Assembly: GCF_004363955.1 (NCBI RefSeq)
Contig: NZ_SNZR01000013.1
Location: 248,001-312,000, forward strand
Direction: 5' to 3'
Source: Enterovirga rhinocerotis
GTDB taxonomy: Bacteria > Pseudomonadota > Alphaproteobacteria > Rhizobiales > Beijerinckiaceae
Length of the DNA: 64,000 nucleotides
Part shown: positions 24,736 through 33,536 of the stretch, one piece after another
Position numbering within the stretch: position 1 is the stretch's first letter
How the letters are laid out: each line of letters begins with the position of its first letter
Notes under the pieces: generated by a model
Told to the model about the DNA's origin: nothing
The model's input: the letters and a program-made list of their open reading frames with translations, nothing else
Database searches by the model: none
Position numbers and translations under genes: made by a program

Positions 24736-26319
24736 TCACGACGTCATCTGCACCCAGCGCATCTCCGTGCCGCTGCCGACGGGGCAGAAGCGCATGGTGG
24801 AGAGGCGGTTCGAGACGCCCTTCAACTCGACCGTGTTGTAGATGAAGATGTCCGGCGACTGCTCGACGATCAGGCGTGTCGCCTGCTCGTAGAGCGGTGC
24901 CCGCTCCTCCTGCTTGACGAGGCCGCGCGCCTTGCGGAGCAGCTCGTCGACCTCGGCGTTCTTGAACCAGGACGAGGCCTTCCAGGTGCCGTGGAACTGG
25001 CTGTCGTACATCTGGCCGACCCAGTTCTCGGGATCGGCGAAATAGGTCGAGACCCAGTGCACCCACATGTCCGGCGAGGTCTCGGGCTTCGCCGTGTTGG
25101 TGGTCATGTTGGCCCAGGTGTCGTTGACGATCCTGAGGTTCACGCCGATCTGCGCGAGGTCGCTCTGGAAGAGCTGGGCGGCCTGGTTGGTCTGTTCCAG
25201 CGTGTTCTGGATGTGGATCTGGATCGGCCGGCGCATGGGCGCGCCTTCGGCCATCGCCTTCTTGAAGTAGTCGCGCGCCTTGTCGAGGTCGTACTCGTAG
25301 CCCTTGACGTCCTTCGGGAAGCCCCAGAGCGTCGTCGGCATCGGCGTCGGGTCGCGCTCGGCGTAACCCTTCAGGATGTCTTCGATGAAGCCCTTGTAGT
25401 TGAACGCGTGGGCGAAGCATTTGCGCGCGTTGATGTTGTCGAACGGCGCCTTCGAATTGTTCATACGGATGATGAAGGTGCGAGCCGAGACGTTCTTCTC
25501 GACGCGGGCGACCTTGCTCGCCGAGATCTGCTCGACCTGATCGGTCGGCAGATAGCTGTCCGTCATGTCGATCGAGCCGTTGAGGAGGCCGAGCACGCCG
25601 GTCGAGGTCTCCTTGACCGTCCGCGAGGCGATCTTCTGGACCGGCTTCGGGTTGTCCTTCCAGCCGTACCAGTGACCGTCCCAGCGGTTCATCTCGTACT
25701 TTTCGTTCGGCGCGTAGCTCGCGGCATCGAGCTTGTAGGCGCCCGATCCCGCCTCGTTGGAGGCGAGCCAGGACGCGCCCCAATCGTCGTTCTTCTCGTT
25801 GGCCTTGAGGACCCGCGGATTGACGATGGCGACGATCGGGATCGCGGCCAGGAACGGGCCGTAGGGCCGCGAGAGCGTGAAGCGAACCGTCGACGGATCG
25901 GGCGCGGTGATCTGCTCGGCCGTGAGGATCGGCCGGAACGCCGCGGCGGGCGCGCGGGCGATCTTCAGGACGCGCTGGAAGCTCCAGACGACGTCGGCGG
26001 CGGTGAGGTCGCTGCCGTCGTGGAATTTCACGCCGGGCCGGATCTTGAAGTCCCAGATGAGCCCGTCCTCGGACGAGGTATGGCTCTCGGCGATCCAGGG
26101 CGTCAGCTTCGGCGGATTGTCGAGGTAGCGGTACAGCGTGTCGTAGGCGTTCAGCGAATAGCCCATCATGGGCACGTCGAAGACCTGATGCGGGTCGAGG
26201 TTCAGCGGCTGGTTGTCCGAGCGCACCATGACGCCCGGCGTTGCCGCCTTGGCGCCGGCGGTGGCAGCGATGAGCGCCGCGATCGACAGCACACCGGCTT
26301 CGCGTCGGGTCAGGGTCAT
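24736..26319 (-). CDS. Peptide/nickel-type ABC transporter substrate-binding protein
   Basis: A 527-residue periplasmic binding protein of cluster C (SBP family 5, DppA/OppA-like). A twin-arginine-like leader (LTRREAGVLSIAALIAATAGAKA) directs export. The family signature region is clear: GLIWDFKIRPGVKFHDGSDL and AADVVWSFQRVL near residues 85-115. The later YDLDKARDYFKKA and DLAQIGVNLRI segments are also typical. The gene lies ten nt after the racemase-like gene. The ligand is unknown. The companion peptidase and racemase suggest a peptide or a cyclic amide such as a hydantoin rather than nickel. Confidence 0.92.
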   Translation of the reverse strand: MTLTRREAGVLSIAALIAATAGAKAATPGVMVRSDNQPLNLDPHQVFDVPMMGYSLNAYDTLYRYLDNPPKLTPWIAESHTSSEDGLIWDFKIRPGVKFHDGSDLTAADVVWSFQRVLKIARAPAAAFRPILTAEQITAPDPSTVRFTLSRPYGPFLAAIPIVAIVNPRVLKANEKNDDWGASWLASNEAGSGAYKLDAASYAPNEKYEMNRWDGHWYGWKDNPKPVQKIASRTVKETSTGVLGLLNGSIDMTDSYLPTDQVEQISASKVARVEKNVSARTFIIRMNNSKAPFDNINARKCFAHAFNYKGFIEDILKGYAERDPTPMPTTLWGFPKDVKGYEYDLDKARDYFKKAMAEGAPMRRPIQIHIQNTLEQTNQAAQLFQSDLAQIGVNLRIVNDTWANMTTNTAKPETSPDMWVHWVSTYFADPENWVGQMYDSQFHGTWKASSWFKNAEVDELLRKARGLVKQEERAPLYEQATRLIVEQSPDIFIYNTVELKGVSNRLSTMRFCPVGSGTEMRWVQMTS

Positions 26320-26329
26320 GGGGCGGCTC

Positions 26330-27049
26330 CTATTGGGCGGCGACAGGCAGGACGGCAGGGACGCGATGTCCGGTGCCGAGCGCGACCACCATCTCGGCGG
26401 TCTTGAGCGCGGCGAGCACCGGGTTGACGACGGGACAGCCGATCGCGGCTTGCAAGCGCTGGGCCACGCCGGGCAGGAAGGCCATCGACATGCAGCCGAG
26501 GACGAGGACCTCCGCCCCGTCCTCCTCGCGGCAGGCGCGGCCGGCCTCGACGATGCGCTCGAAGGCGCCGGGCTTCTGCGAGGCGAGGTCCATCACGCTC
26601 GCGCCGACCCCGCGCACGGAGGCGAAGAGATCGGCTAGGCCGAGCCCGCGCAGCCGCGCGGCGACCTTGCCGGGCGCGCGGCCCGAGGGCGAGAGGATGG
26701 AGATCGCGCTGCCCAGTTGCGCGGCAAGATGCAGGGAGGCCGCGCCCGGCCCGATCACCGGGATGGCGGTCCGCTCGCGCAGGGCATCGAGCCCCGGATC
26801 GCTGAAGCAGCCGATGATGGCGGCATCGTAGCCTTCTGCCTCCCAACGCGGCACGAGCGCGAGCATTTCAGGCACCACGACGGCCGCGTCGGCGGCGCCT
26901 TCGATCGCGGGCGGGCCCTCGCCGACCGGCTGGCAGAGGACCTCCGTGCCGCCCGCGGCGGCGGCCTGCAGCACGCCCCGGCGCCGCGCGATCTCACCGG
27001 TCCCGAGGGTCCGGTCCATGGGCGAGGTGAGTTGGTAGAGGATGCGCAT
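26330..27049 (-). CDS. Asp/Glu/hydantoin racemase family enzyme
   Basis: A 239-residue cytoplasmic enzyme of the aspartate/glutamate/hydantoin racemase superfamily, which uses two cysteines for cofactor-free proton exchange. Both candidates are in place: Cys81 in AAIIGCFSDPG and Cys186 in VLVLGCMSMA. Gly-rich strands (PVIGPGAASLHLA) support the family. It lies seven nt after the M28 peptidase gene and ten nt before the binding-protein gene, so the three are co-transcribed. The substrate is likely a product of peptide cleavage or a hydantoin. Members are hard to separate by motif, and a maleate isomerase or decarboxylase role cannot be excluded. Confidence 0.85.
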   Translation of the reverse strand: MRILYQLTSPMDRTLGTGEIARRRGVLQAAAAGGTEVLCQPVGEGPPAIEGAADAAVVVPEMLALVPRWEAEGYDAAIIGCFSDPGLDALRERTAIPVIGPGAASLHLAAQLGSAISILSPSGRAPGKVAARLRGLGLADLFASVRGVGASVMDLASQKPGAFERIVEAGRACREEDGAEVLVLGCMSMAFLPGVAQRLQAAIGCPVVNPVLAALKTAEMVVALGTGHRVPAVLPVAAQ

Positions 27050-27056
27050 CAGGCCC

Positions 27057-28817
27057 TCACGACAGTCCGCGCAGGGTCGTCTCGATCTCGCGGCGGCAAT
27101 CGTCGAGGGCGTCGGCGATGCGGTTGCGCTCGCGCACGAGCTTCGTCTCGAGCATCCAGCGGGCCTCGCCGTCCGGCAGCTTGCCGAGGCCGGGCACCTC
27201 GAACAGCGAGGGGATCATGGAGCCCTGCGGCGTGAAGCCGTAGACGTCCTGGCCGTAGGTGCCCTTCGAGGTCGAGGCGAGCGGGATGAGGCTGCGCGAC
27301 AGGCGCTTCATGCAGGCGTTCAGCGCCTCGGCGGCCGTCTCGTCCGAATAGCCGTCGGCGTAGCGCTTGCGCCAGGCGGCGGTCTCGGCGTCGAGTCGGG
27401 AGGCCGCGGCCTTGAACGCCTGTCCGAGCGACGTGGCGGAGGAGAGGCCGATCGGCTCGCCCGCGCCGCCGAACCCGCTCATGCGTTCGATGAAGGCATC
27501 CGCCACCGGCTCGAAGGAATAGGGCAGGACGACCGCCGTGCAGAGTTCCCACAGCCAGGCCGCGTAGACCTTGATGTGGTCCTGCATGTACCCCCAATCC
27601 ATCTTGTCGATCGTGTTCTCGACGGAGTGGTGCCACCAGCCGAGGGTGGCGAGGGCCGAGGCGTCGAGCTCGGCCTTGGTGTAGTAGCCCTGGCCCGTCA
27701 GCATGGGGATGCCGAGGCCGAAGAACGAGGAATCGCCCGTCTTGGTCGAACGCCGCCAGGACAGGTCGCGGCCAGGCAGCAGGTCGCGCTCGATCGCCTG
27801 GTGGAAGGCCCGCATCTCGATCGCGGAGGCGGTGCTCCAGGCGGAGGTGCCGAGGCAGGAGGGCTGGTCGATCTGCAGGTAGCCGACCGCATGCTGGCGC
27901 AGCTTGTCCCAGTTGCGGTCCGCGTACCAGGAGGAGCCGACCATGGTGCCGGTCTCGTGGCCGGTCCAGAACCCGGCGACGACGCCGCGCCGGAGTTCGC
28001 TGCGGTGCTCGCCGAAGACGCGCATCAGCTCGAGCATGCAGGCATTGCCCGCCGCGTTGTCCGTCGCCTGCGGGCCCGGCCAGGAATCCTGGTGGCCGCC
28101 GATGAGGACGAAATCGTCGCTCCGGTCGCTCTTGATCTCGCCGATCGTGATCTGCACCGGGCGCCAGCCGTTCTCGACATTGGCGCGGAACCAGACCCGC
28201 ACGGGGCCGGCCTGCAGCATCTCGCGGAGCTGGAGCCCGGCCGTGCGGGCGATGCCGATGCAGGGGAGCGTCGGCATCTCCGTCCGGGCGGTCTCCGGGG
28301 TCGGGTTGCCCCAGGCCGGTTTCACCGAGCCGAACGGGACCGCCGTATTCTCGGGATGGCCCCAGTTCATCATGATGCAGCCGGTCGAGCCGAGGATGCC
28401 GGCGATGCGCTGCTTCTCATGACGGGCCGGGTGGTAGGACAGCTCCGACAGCGTGATCCGGCCGGTGGCGTCGCGGCCCTCGTATTCCTCGAAGGCGCCC
28501 GTGCGGACGTCCATCAACTCGCCCGAGATGCCGTCGGCCGAGGTCGGCACGGAATGGCCGAGCGTATTGGCCTCGAACGCGATCTCGCGCGGGGCGAGGA
28601 CGCGCAGCTCGCCCTTTTCCGGGAAGCTGACGAGGCCGGGCAACTCGTCGATCCGGGCATCTGCCCCGATCTCCTTCAGCGCATCGCGGCTGTATTCCGC
28701 CATGCGGCGGCCGTTCTCGGACCCGGCCAGCCGCGAGGGTATTTCCGTCGTGATCCGCTCGACATGAGCACGAACCCGATCCGCGCTGACAGCGCGCAAA
28801 ATAGCGTCTTTGGACAT
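27057..28817 (-). CDS. M28 family zinc aminopeptidase
   Basis: A 586-residue co-catalytic zinc peptidase, longer than usual because a PA-type insert (roughly 80-220, with a GRITLSELSYHPARHEKQRI segment) precedes the catalytic part. The ligands appear in family order: GGHQDSW (His and Asp), ATDNAAGNA (bridging Asp), TGHETGTM (catalytic Glu then second Glu), YLQIDQP (Asp) and TLGWWHHSVENT (His). There is no signal peptide, so it acts in the cytoplasm, presumably on peptides brought in by the adjacent importer. It is the first gene of the operon, and a 17-bp palindrome lies 74 nt upstream of its start. Confidence 0.9.
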   Translation of the reverse strand: MSKDAILRAVSADRVRAHVERITTEIPSRLAGSENGRRMAEYSRDALKEIGADARIDELPGLVSFPEKGELRVLAPREIAFEANTLGHSVPTSADGISGELMDVRTGAFEEYEGRDATGRITLSELSYHPARHEKQRIAGILGSTGCIMMNWGHPENTAVPFGSVKPAWGNPTPETARTEMPTLPCIGIARTAGLQLREMLQAGPVRVWFRANVENGWRPVQITIGEIKSDRSDDFVLIGGHQDSWPGPQATDNAAGNACMLELMRVFGEHRSELRRGVVAGFWTGHETGTMVGSSWYADRNWDKLRQHAVGYLQIDQPSCLGTSAWSTASAIEMRAFHQAIERDLLPGRDLSWRRSTKTGDSSFFGLGIPMLTGQGYYTKAELDASALATLGWWHHSVENTIDKMDWGYMQDHIKVYAAWLWELCTAVVLPYSFEPVADAFIERMSGFGGAGEPIGLSSATSLGQAFKAAASRLDAETAAWRKRYADGYSDETAAEALNACMKRLSRSLIPLASTSKGTYGQDVYGFTPQGSMIPSLFEVPGLGKLPDGEARWMLETKLVRERNRIADALDDCRREIETTLRGLS

Positions 28818-28890
28818 GGACGAAGAACAAACTTCTCGTCGTCCGGTGTCAAGGAAGCAACCCTCTCACGGAGGCATTTTTTGCCCGTAT

Positions 28891-28907
28891 TGTGTTCTGT
28901 ATACACA
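28891..28907. promoter_or_regulatory. Palindromic operator candidate upstream of the peptide operon
   Basis: TGTGT-TCTGTAT-ACACA is a 5-7-5 inverted repeat, AT-richer than its surroundings, with a TATAC core that resembles GntR/VanR-type sites. It sits 74 nt upstream of the M28 peptidase start. No regulator gene is adjacent, so the binding protein is unknown. Confidence 0.45.
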
Positions 28908-28960
28908 TCCGGGGGCGTCGGCGCGTCGTTGCGTCCCCGGCTGTGCGATAGCCGGCGGCG

Positions 28961-29617
28961 TCAGGCCGCGAGGCCGACTCCGACCGGGCACGACACGCCC
29001 GTCCCGCCGAGCCCGCAATAGCCGCCCGGATTCTTGGCGAGATATTGCTGGTGGTAGGCCTCGGCGAAATAGAAGGGACCGGCCGGCACGATCTCGGTCG
29101 TGACGGCGCCGTAGCCGGCCTTGCCGAGTTCGCGCGCGAAGGCGTCGCGGGAGGCGAGGGCCGGTGCGCGCTGGGCCTCGTCCGTCACGTAGATCCCCGA
29201 GCGGTACTGCGTGCCGACATCGTTGCCCTGGCGCATGCCCTGGGTCGGATCATGCCCCTCCCAGAAGGCTTTCAGCAGGCGCTCGTAGGGCACGATCTTC
29301 GGATCGAAGACGACGAGGACGACTTCGTTATGGCCGGTGAGGCCCGAGCACACCTCCTCGTAGGTCGGGTTCGGCGTCTCGCCGGCGGCATAGCCCACCG
29401 CGGTCACGTAGACGCCCGGAATCTGCCAGAAGATGCGCTCGACGCCCCAGAAGCAGCCCATGCCGAAGACGGCCGTCTCGAGGCCGTCCGGATAGGGCTC
29501 CGCCAGGTTGTGACCGTTCACGAAATGGGTCGTCGCGGTCGGGATGGGGGTCGGCCGGCCGGGCAGGGCCTCGCCCGGCTTCGGCATCTCGGCCTTCTTG
29601 CGGAAGAGGGAGAACAT
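28961..29617 (-). CDS. msrA: Peptide-methionine (S)-S-oxide reductase MsrA
   Basis: A 218-residue repair enzyme that reduces methionine-S-sulfoxide in proteins. The catalytic motif GCFWG is at 54-58, so Cys55 is the nucleophile. It is followed by the family block [29 protein letters not shown]. The recycling cysteine is near the C-terminus in GTGVSCPVG, and a further Cys is in GGYCGLGG. The length and the N-terminal extension of about 45 residues match the alphaproteobacterial form. It stands alone between the peptide operon and the Liv cluster. A family D hairpin lies upstream. Confidence 0.95.
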   Translation of the reverse strand: MFSLFRKKAEMPKPGEALPGRPTPIPTATTHFVNGHNLAEPYPDGLETAVFGMGCFWGVERIFWQIPGVYVTAVGYAAGETPNPTYEEVCSGLTGHNEVVLVVFDPKIVPYERLLKAFWEGHDPTQGMRQGNDVGTQYRSGIYVTDEAQRAPALASRDAFARELGKAGYGAVTTEIVPAGPFYFAEAYHQQYLAKNPGGYCGLGGTGVSCPVGVGLAA

Positions 29618-29708
29618 GGGCGGCTCCGCGTGTTCGGCGATGCAGGGATCGCCGAAATATGGGGAGGGGCGGCGCGTCTGTCACGAGGTCAGGCGCCGCC
29701 TATCGCCC

Positions 29709-29761
29709 GCACCGGCGAAAGCGGTGCCCCGGTGCGCGCTGTATCCCGGCTTTCGCCGGGA
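29709..29761. repeat. Family D palindromic repeat, short
   Basis: Two hairpins: GCACCG-gcgaaag-CGGTGC (29709-29727) and ATCCCGGC-tttc-GCCGGGAT (29742-29761). It lies between msrA and the last binding-protein gene of the Liv cluster. Confidence 0.7.
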
Positions 29762-29780
29762 TGGGCGGAGGGAAGCCCGG

Positions 29781-31013
29781 TCAGGCCTTCTTCGGCCAGA
29801 ACGGCTTCGACAGCGCGAGATCGTCCGGGAAGACCGTGACGGGCGTGCCGTTCTGCCACTGGATCACGGTCAGGCCCGCGCCGACGCGGCGGCCCTTGTC
29901 GTCGAACTTCATCTGCCCGCCGGGGAAGTATTTCGCCGGTCCGAGATCGAGGTTGCGGAGCGCGTCCGCCACCGCGACCTTGTCCGCCTTGCCGGCCTTC
30001 TCGAGCGCCTCCTTGATGATCCACATGTCGCCGTAGGTGGAGATGGCGTTCTGGTCCATCCAGGGTTCGTTGTACTTCTGCTTCAGCTCCGCGATCAGCG
30101 GCTCCTGGCCCTTGGTGCCCCAATTGCCGACGCAGGAGAGGACGCCCTGGAGCAGGTCCTTCGAGACGGTGTTGAGGATGTCGGGCATGGCGATCGCGAT
30201 GCCGAAGGAGATCGTCGGCACGCGGCCCTGGCCGAGGCCGAACTCGTTCATCTTCTCGAGGATGAGCTTGGCGTCGGAAATGACGGTCGGCAGGAAGAAG
30301 AGGAGGTCGGGCCGCGCCGCGCGCACCTTCTGCACGAGCGGCGTCGCATCCGCGATCGGCGGCGTGAAGGTCTCGTCCACGACGAGCTTGAGGCCGAGCT
30401 TCTGGAGGAGGCCCTCCTTCATCGGCTTCACCGAGGCGACGGAGGCGCCGGTATTGTCGGTGATGATGGCGACCGTCTGCGGCCTCTTGCCGGTGACGCT
30501 CTCCGCGAGCCTCATGATCTCCGGCAGGGCCTGTTCCGCCTGCGAGGCGGCGGTGGCCGAGGTCTGGAAGACGTATTTGAACCCCCGGCCGGTGATGAGG
30601 TCCGAATAGGAGAGGGTGAGGACCGGGATCTGCGCCCGCTCCGTCACCTCGGTCACGGCGAGGGTGAAGGAGGAGAGGTACGAGCCGCTCGCCGCGACGA
30701 TGTCCGGCTCCTGCGCCACCATGCGCTGGGCGGCGTTCTTCGCCTTCTCGGTCGTGTCGCCGCAATCGAGGGTGAGCATGGTCATCTTGGCGCCGCCGAG
30801 CGCCTTGACGCCCCCGGCCGCGTTGATGTGCTCGATGGCCATCTCGCCGCCCATCTTCATGACCTGGCCGAAGCGGGAATAGAGGCCCGAGACGGGCACG
30901 AGCAGCGCCACCTTCACCTCGGCCGGGTTCTGCGCCCGTGCGATCGAGGGCATCGCGAGTGTTGCCGCCGCCGAGCCCATGAGCCCGCGGCGGGTGATGT
31001 CGAGATTCGCCAT
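29781..31013 (-). CDS. Branched-chain amino-acid-type ABC transporter substrate-binding protein (copy 1)
   Basis: A 410-residue periplasmic binding protein (SBP family 6, LivJ-like). A Tat-type leader (DITRRGLMGSAAATLAMPSIARA) ends at an AxA-Q site. The mature part starts NPAEVKVALLVPVSGLYSRFG and contains the family stretches CGDTTEKAKNAAQRMVAQE and LTLSYSDLITGRGFKYVFQT. It is closely related to the second copy at 31494-32729 along its whole length, so the two arose by tandem duplication. The ATG at 31013 with GGGAGG upstream is preferred over the longer frame, which runs into a palindromic repeat. The ligand may be an amino acid, amide or aromatic acid. Confidence 0.92.
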   Translation of the reverse strand: MANLDITRRGLMGSAAATLAMPSIARAQNPAEVKVALLVPVSGLYSRFGQVMKMGGEMAIEHINAAGGVKALGGAKMTMLTLDCGDTTEKAKNAAQRMVAQEPDIVAASGSYLSSFTLAVTEVTERAQIPVLTLSYSDLITGRGFKYVFQTSATAASQAEQALPEIMRLAESVTGKRPQTVAIITDNTGASVASVKPMKEGLLQKLGLKLVVDETFTPPIADATPLVQKVRAARPDLLFFLPTVISDAKLILEKMNEFGLGQGRVPTISFGIAIAMPDILNTVSKDLLQGVLSCVGNWGTKGQEPLIAELKQKYNEPWMDQNAISTYGDMWIIKEALEKAGKADKVAVADALRNLDLGPAKYFPGGQMKFDDKGRRVGAGLTVIQWQNGTPVTVFPDDLALSKPFWPKKA

Positions 31014-31033
31014 GTGTCGTTCCCTCCCTTTGG

Positions 31034-31115
31034 TCACCCGCTCCTCCCGGCGGAAGCCGGGATCCAGAAACCACCGTCCCGCTGGATCCCGGCTTCCGCC
31101 GGGAGGAGCGGGTGA
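31034..31115. repeat. Family D repeat with perfect 34-bp arms
   Basis: Positions 31034-31067 and 31082-31115 are exact inverted copies of 34 bases separated by 14 bases. Each arm also contains a smaller CCCGGC-ggaa-GCCGGG hairpin. It sits immediately downstream of the GIY-YIG gene and upstream of binding-protein copy 1. Confidence 0.95.
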
Positions 31116-31125
31116 AGTCATGGAG

Positions 31126-31413
31126 CTACCGATTGAGCGTCTCGTAGAGATCCTCCCAGTCGGGATTGTTCTTTTCGATCAGCTCCAGTTTCCAGCGCCG
31201 CTGCCACTCCTTCATCTGCCTTTCGCGGACGAAAGCGGCTTCGCGCGTGTCGAACACATCGTACCAGACCAGCAGCTTGACGTCGTACTTGCTCGTGAAG
31301 CCTCGGAGTTCCTTCGTCTTGTGCTGCCAAACACGCCGGGACAGGTCGTCCGTCGAGCCGATGTAGAGTGTGCCGTTCCGTTTGCTCGCGAGGATGTAGA
31401 CATAGAACGCCAT
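31126..31413 (-). CDS. Small GIY-YIG nuclease family protein
   Basis: A 95-residue single-domain GIY-YIG protein. The motif is visible as FYVYILASKRNGTLYIGST (VYI and YIG strands), then the conserved arginine in DLSRRVWQHKT, and the metal-binding Glu in REAAFVRERQMKEW. No DNA-binding domain is attached. This size class is common in alphaproteobacteria and its function is unproven. The gene lies between the two tandem binding-protein genes on the same strand. It is bracketed by family D palindromes at 31034-31115 and 31422-31482, which together look like a unit inserted between them. Confidence 0.9.
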   Translation of the reverse strand: MAFYVYILASKRNGTLYIGSTDDLSRRVWQHKTKELRGFTSKYDVKLLVWYDVFDTREAAFVRERQMKEWQRRWKLELIEKNNPDWEDLYETLNR

Positions 31414-31421
31414 CCACCCCT

Positions 31422-31482
31422 CCGCTCATCCCGGCGAAAGCCGGGATGAGCGGTCGAGCGCCCGGCCTTCGCCGGGAGGAGC
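31422..31482. repeat. Family D palindromic repeat upstream of GIY-YIG gene
   Basis: CCGCTCATCCCGGC (31422-31435) and GCCGGGATGAGCGG (31440-31453) form a perfect 14-bp stem with a GAAA loop. It is followed by a second hairpin built on CCCGGC-cttc-GCCGGG and ending in the same GGAGGAGCGGGTG sequence as the downstream copy. Confidence 0.9.
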
Positions 31483-31493
31483 GGGTGGAAACA

Positions 31494-32729
31494 TCACCCC
31501 CGCTTCGGCCAGAAGGGTTCGGCGACCGCGATCTCCTTCGGGAAGACCGTGACGGGCGTGCCGTTCTGCCACTGGACGATGGTGACGCCGGCGCCGACGC
31601 GGCGGCCCTTGTCGTCGAACTTGAGCTGGCCGCCCGGATAGAACTTGGCCGGGCCGCCATCCATCGTGCGCAGGGCCTCGGCGACGGCATCCTTGTCGGC
31701 CTTGCCCGCCTTCTCGAGCGCCGCCGCCATCAGCCACATGTCGCCATAGGTCGAGATGACGTTCTGCGTCGCCCAGGGCTCGTTGTAGCGCTTCTTGACC
31801 TCGGCGATCAGCGTCTCGTGGCCCTTGAAGCCCCAATTGGCGACGACCGTCATGACGCCCTGGAGAACCTCCGGCTTGACGCTCTGCAGCACGTCCGGCT
31901 CGGCGATCGTGATCGAGAAGGAGATGGTCGGGATGCGGCCCTGGCCGAGGCCGAACTCGTTCATCTTCTCGACGAGGAGCTTGGCGTCGGAGACCGCGTT
32001 CGGCATGGCGAAGAGGAGGTCGGGCCGGGCGGCGCGGACCTTCTGGATCAGCGGGGTCGCGTCCGAGAGCGGCGGCGTCCAGACCTCGTCGACGACGAGC
32101 TGGAGGCCGAGTTGCGGGAACAGCTTCTCCTTCAGCGCCTTCGCGGTCGCGACCGAGGTCGCGGTGTTGTCCATCACGATGGCGACGGTCTTGGGCTTCT
32201 TGCCGGAGGCGCTCTCGGCGAGCTTCATCAGCTCGGGCAGGCCCTGCTCCGACTGCGAGCTCGCGGTCGCGGCGGTCTGGAAGATGTACTTGTAGCCGCG
32301 GTCGGTGATGAGGTCCGAATAGGACAGGGTCAGGACCGGGAGCTTGGCGCGCTCCGTGACCTCGGTCACGGCGAGCGTGAAGGAGGAGAGGTAGGCGCCG
32401 GTCGCGGCGACGAGGTCGGTCTCCTGCGCGACCATGCGTTGGGCGGCGTTCTTCGCCTTCTCGACGGTGTCGCCGCAATCGATCAGCACGAGCTTGAGCT
32501 TGGCGCCGCCGAGGGACTTGATGCCGCCGGCCGCGTTGATGTCGTCGATGCCGATCTCGGCGCCCATCCGCATCACCGAGGAGGGGCGGGCATAGAGGCC
32601 CGACATCGGCACGATCAGCCCGACCTTGACCTCGGCCGGGTTCTGCGCGCGCGCGATCGAGGGCATCGCGATGGCCGCGGCTGTCGAGCCGATCAGCGCG
32701 CGACGGGTGAGGTCGAGTTTCGTCGTCAT
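31494..32729 (-). CDS. Branched-chain amino-acid-type ABC transporter substrate-binding protein (copy 2)
   Basis: A 411-residue LivJ-like binding protein and close paralogue of copy 1. The Tat-type leader is LTRRALIGSTAAAIAMPSIARA. The mature protein starts NPAEVKVGLIVPMSGLYARP. Shared landmarks with copy 1 include CGDTVEKAKNAAQRMVAQE, LTLSYSDLITDRGYKYIFQT and NEFGLGQGRIPTISF. This copy lies next to livF, so it is probably the ancestral position. Both copies presumably feed the same LivH/LivMG/LivF membrane complex with different ligands. An ATG with GGGAG upstream sets the start. Confidence 0.92.
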   Translation of the reverse strand: MTTKLDLTRRALIGSTAAAIAMPSIARAQNPAEVKVGLIVPMSGLYARPSSVMRMGAEIGIDDINAAGGIKSLGGAKLKLVLIDCGDTVEKAKNAAQRMVAQETDLVAATGAYLSSFTLAVTEVTERAKLPVLTLSYSDLITDRGYKYIFQTAATASSQSEQGLPELMKLAESASGKKPKTVAIVMDNTATSVATAKALKEKLFPQLGLQLVVDEVWTPPLSDATPLIQKVRAARPDLLFAMPNAVSDAKLLVEKMNEFGLGQGRIPTISFSITIAEPDVLQSVKPEVLQGVMTVVANWGFKGHETLIAEVKKRYNEPWATQNVISTYGDMWLMAAALEKAGKADKDAVAEALRTMDGGPAKFYPGGQLKFDDKGRRVGAGVTIVQWQNGTPVTVFPKEIAVAEPFWPKRG

Positions 32730-32795
32730 CGTTTCACTCCCTTGAGCGGGTCGAGGCCCGTTCGGCCTTTGCCCGCGACTTTATCGGCCGTCCAT

Positions 32796-32820
32796 CATCA
32801 CCCGGCTTTCGCCGGGATGA
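32796..32820. repeat. Family D repeat fragment
   Basis: A single short hairpin CCCGGC-tttc-GCCGGG flanked by TCATCA and ATGA, between livF and binding-protein copy 2. It matches the inner stem of the larger family D elements. Confidence 0.6.
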
Positions 32821-32828
32821 CGCTTCCG

Positions 32829-33522
<694 letters not shown>

Positions 33523-33536
<14 letters not shown>

